From positions 1 to 5,677 of the forward strand of contig CAYPXN010000116.1 in the NCBI GenBank assembly GCA_964414715.1: a stretch of DNA of 5,677 bases, in the 5' to 3' direction. Positions 4,868 to 5,677 of this stretch are shown piece by piece. The position numbers were made by a program, and so were the translations under genes. Each line of letters starts with the position of its first letter. Position 1 is the stretch's first letter. Below the pieces are notes generated by a model that worked only from the letters and a program-made list of their open reading frames with translations, was not told the DNA's origin and ran no database searches. This DNA is from CAYPXN01 sp964414715 (GTDB lineage Bacteria > UBA10199 > JADFYH01).

Positions 4868-5656
4868 ATGTCGAACGCTCGAAAAATCAGAGTCGCAGTT
4901 TTACAATTTGCGGTTTCAGATGGAAAAATTTCAGAAAATTTCGAAAAAGTATCGAGGTTATTAAAAAAAATTAGGCGTAAACCCGATTTGGTGGTTTTGC
5001 CAGAAATGTGGCCTTCGGGGTTTCGTGTGGTTAACGGAGAAATATTACTTCGGGAAACTCAGGAAGTTATGAAAGAACTTGCAGCTTTTGCACGAAAGAA
5101 AAGTTGTTATGTTGTCGGGTCTCATTTAACGAAATCCCCTCGTGGTTTTTATAATACGGCCTCTGTGATAAGCCCCCGAGGTAAAACTATTGGAGAATAT
5201 CACAAAGTTCATCTTTTTAAAATGGGGGGAGAAGCTAAAAAGTTTATTGCCGGATCCAGGAGCCTGGTTTGTAAAACAAAAATTGGAAAATTGGGTTTGG
5301 GAATTTGCTATGATATTCGTTTTCCGGAATTTATCCGAAAGGAAGTTTTGGAAGGGGCTGAAATGCTGGTGATTCCGTCTGCATGGCCGCGAGCGCGCAT
5401 TGAACACTTTCGAACCTTGTTAAGGACTCGCGCTATTGAGAATCAATGTTTTGTAATTTCTTCTAACAAAGTCGGAAAAAATACGGAAGGAATAGAATAT
5501 GGTGGACACAGTGTAGTGATCGGACCTTGGGGAGAAGTTTATGGAGAACTCAAGTCGAAACCCGGAATTCTGGAATTAGAAATCAATTTGAATCGAGTAA
5601 AAGAAATTAGGAAAAGTTTTCCAGTTTTACAAGCAAGGCGTGTTTCTGTGTACTGA
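4868..5656 (+). CDS. Carbon-nitrogen hydrolase (nitrilase superfamily amidase)
   Basis: 262-residue cytosolic enzyme of the nitrilase superfamily, which hydrolyses non-peptide C-N bonds, mostly amides, through a Glu-Lys-Cys triad. All three residues are visible in standard settings: E46 in VVLPEMWPSGF (42-52), K113 in GEYHKVHLF (109-117) and C147 in LGLGICYDIRFPEF (142-155). E122, in the GGEAKKF segment, may be the second conserved glutamate. RTRAIENQCFV (186-196) and GGHSVVIGPWGEV (212-224) are also typical. The length matches single-domain members such as omega-amidase (YafV/Nit2-like) and MtnU-type enzymes; the CYDIRFPE signature fits that group, but the substrate (for example alpha-ketoglutaramate) is an inference. 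No signal peptide is seen. It is transcribed away from pal, with no functional link evident. Start chosen at 4868 from its GGGAG site. No terminator is visible in the last 21 nt of the window. Confidence 0.9.
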   Translation: MSNARKIRVAVLQFAVSDGKISENFEKVSRLLKKIRRKPDLVVLPEMWPSGFRVVNGEILLRETQEVMKELAAFARKKSCYVVGSHLTKSPRGFYNTASVISPRGKTIGEYHKVHLFKMGGEAKKFIAGSRSLVCKTKIGKLGLGICYDIRFPEFIRKEVLEGAEMLVIPSAWPRARIEHFRTLLRTRAIENQCFVISSNKVGKNTEGIEYGGHSVVIGPWGEVYGELKSKPGILELEINLNRVKEIRKSFPVLQARRVSVY

Positions 5657-5677
5657 AGATTACAAATACTCCCCAAT

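Noticed and set aside
1..5677. CRISPR array, tRNA, rRNA, transposase or toxin-antitoxin pair
   Set aside because: No regularly spaced direct repeats, no tRNA-like cloverleaf noticed, and all genes are assigned to housekeeping families.

Overview
The window reads as chromosomal housekeeping DNA from a Gram-negative bacterium. It encodes two outer-membrane-linked Tol-Pal proteins (Pal lipoprotein and CpoB/YbgF), with moderately AT-rich coding sequence and clear Shine-Dalgarno sites. The set pal, cpoB, tsaD, rsmA, deoxynucleoside kinase, panB would fit a deltaproteobacterium-like lineage, but lineage cannot be fixed from this sequence alone. No tRNA, rRNA, CRISPR array, transposase or phage gene was seen.

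Layout, right to left along the minus strand: pal (4310-4759), then a hairpin terminator or attenuator (4241-4283), then a tight run of cpoB (start corrected to 4227), tsaD and rsmA/ksgA. tsaD lies 10 nt after cpoB, and rsmA starts on a TAATG overlap with tsaD. A 269-nt gap follows, then a deoxynucleoside kinase and panB (cut by the window edge), again joined by TAATG. On the plus strand a nitrilase-superfamily amidohydrolase (4868-5656) diverges from pal across a short regulatory region.

The genes cover cell-envelope integrity and division (Pal, CpoB), translation fidelity (TsaD for tRNA t6A37, RsmA for 16S rRNA dimethylation), nucleotide salvage (dNK) and coenzyme A synthesis (PanB).

The unusual content is a cluster of palindromic DNA between about 928 and 1912. 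(1) A 150-bp, GC-rich, hairpin-dense segment with 8-bp terminal inverted repeats sits in frame inside rsmA; removing it gives a normal-length enzyme. (2) A 157-bp imperfect palindrome with 21-nt arms abuts the 3' end of rsmA and contains its stop codon. Its non-Watson-Crick pairs (G-U and tandem G-A) suit RNA from the plus strand, antisense to the genes. (3) A GC-rich imperfect palindrome just upstream of the kinase gene includes that gene's likely ribosome-binding site. These look like small non-autonomous palindromic elements, and (2) might be a structured RNA. Whether they occur elsewhere in the genome cannot be seen from this window.
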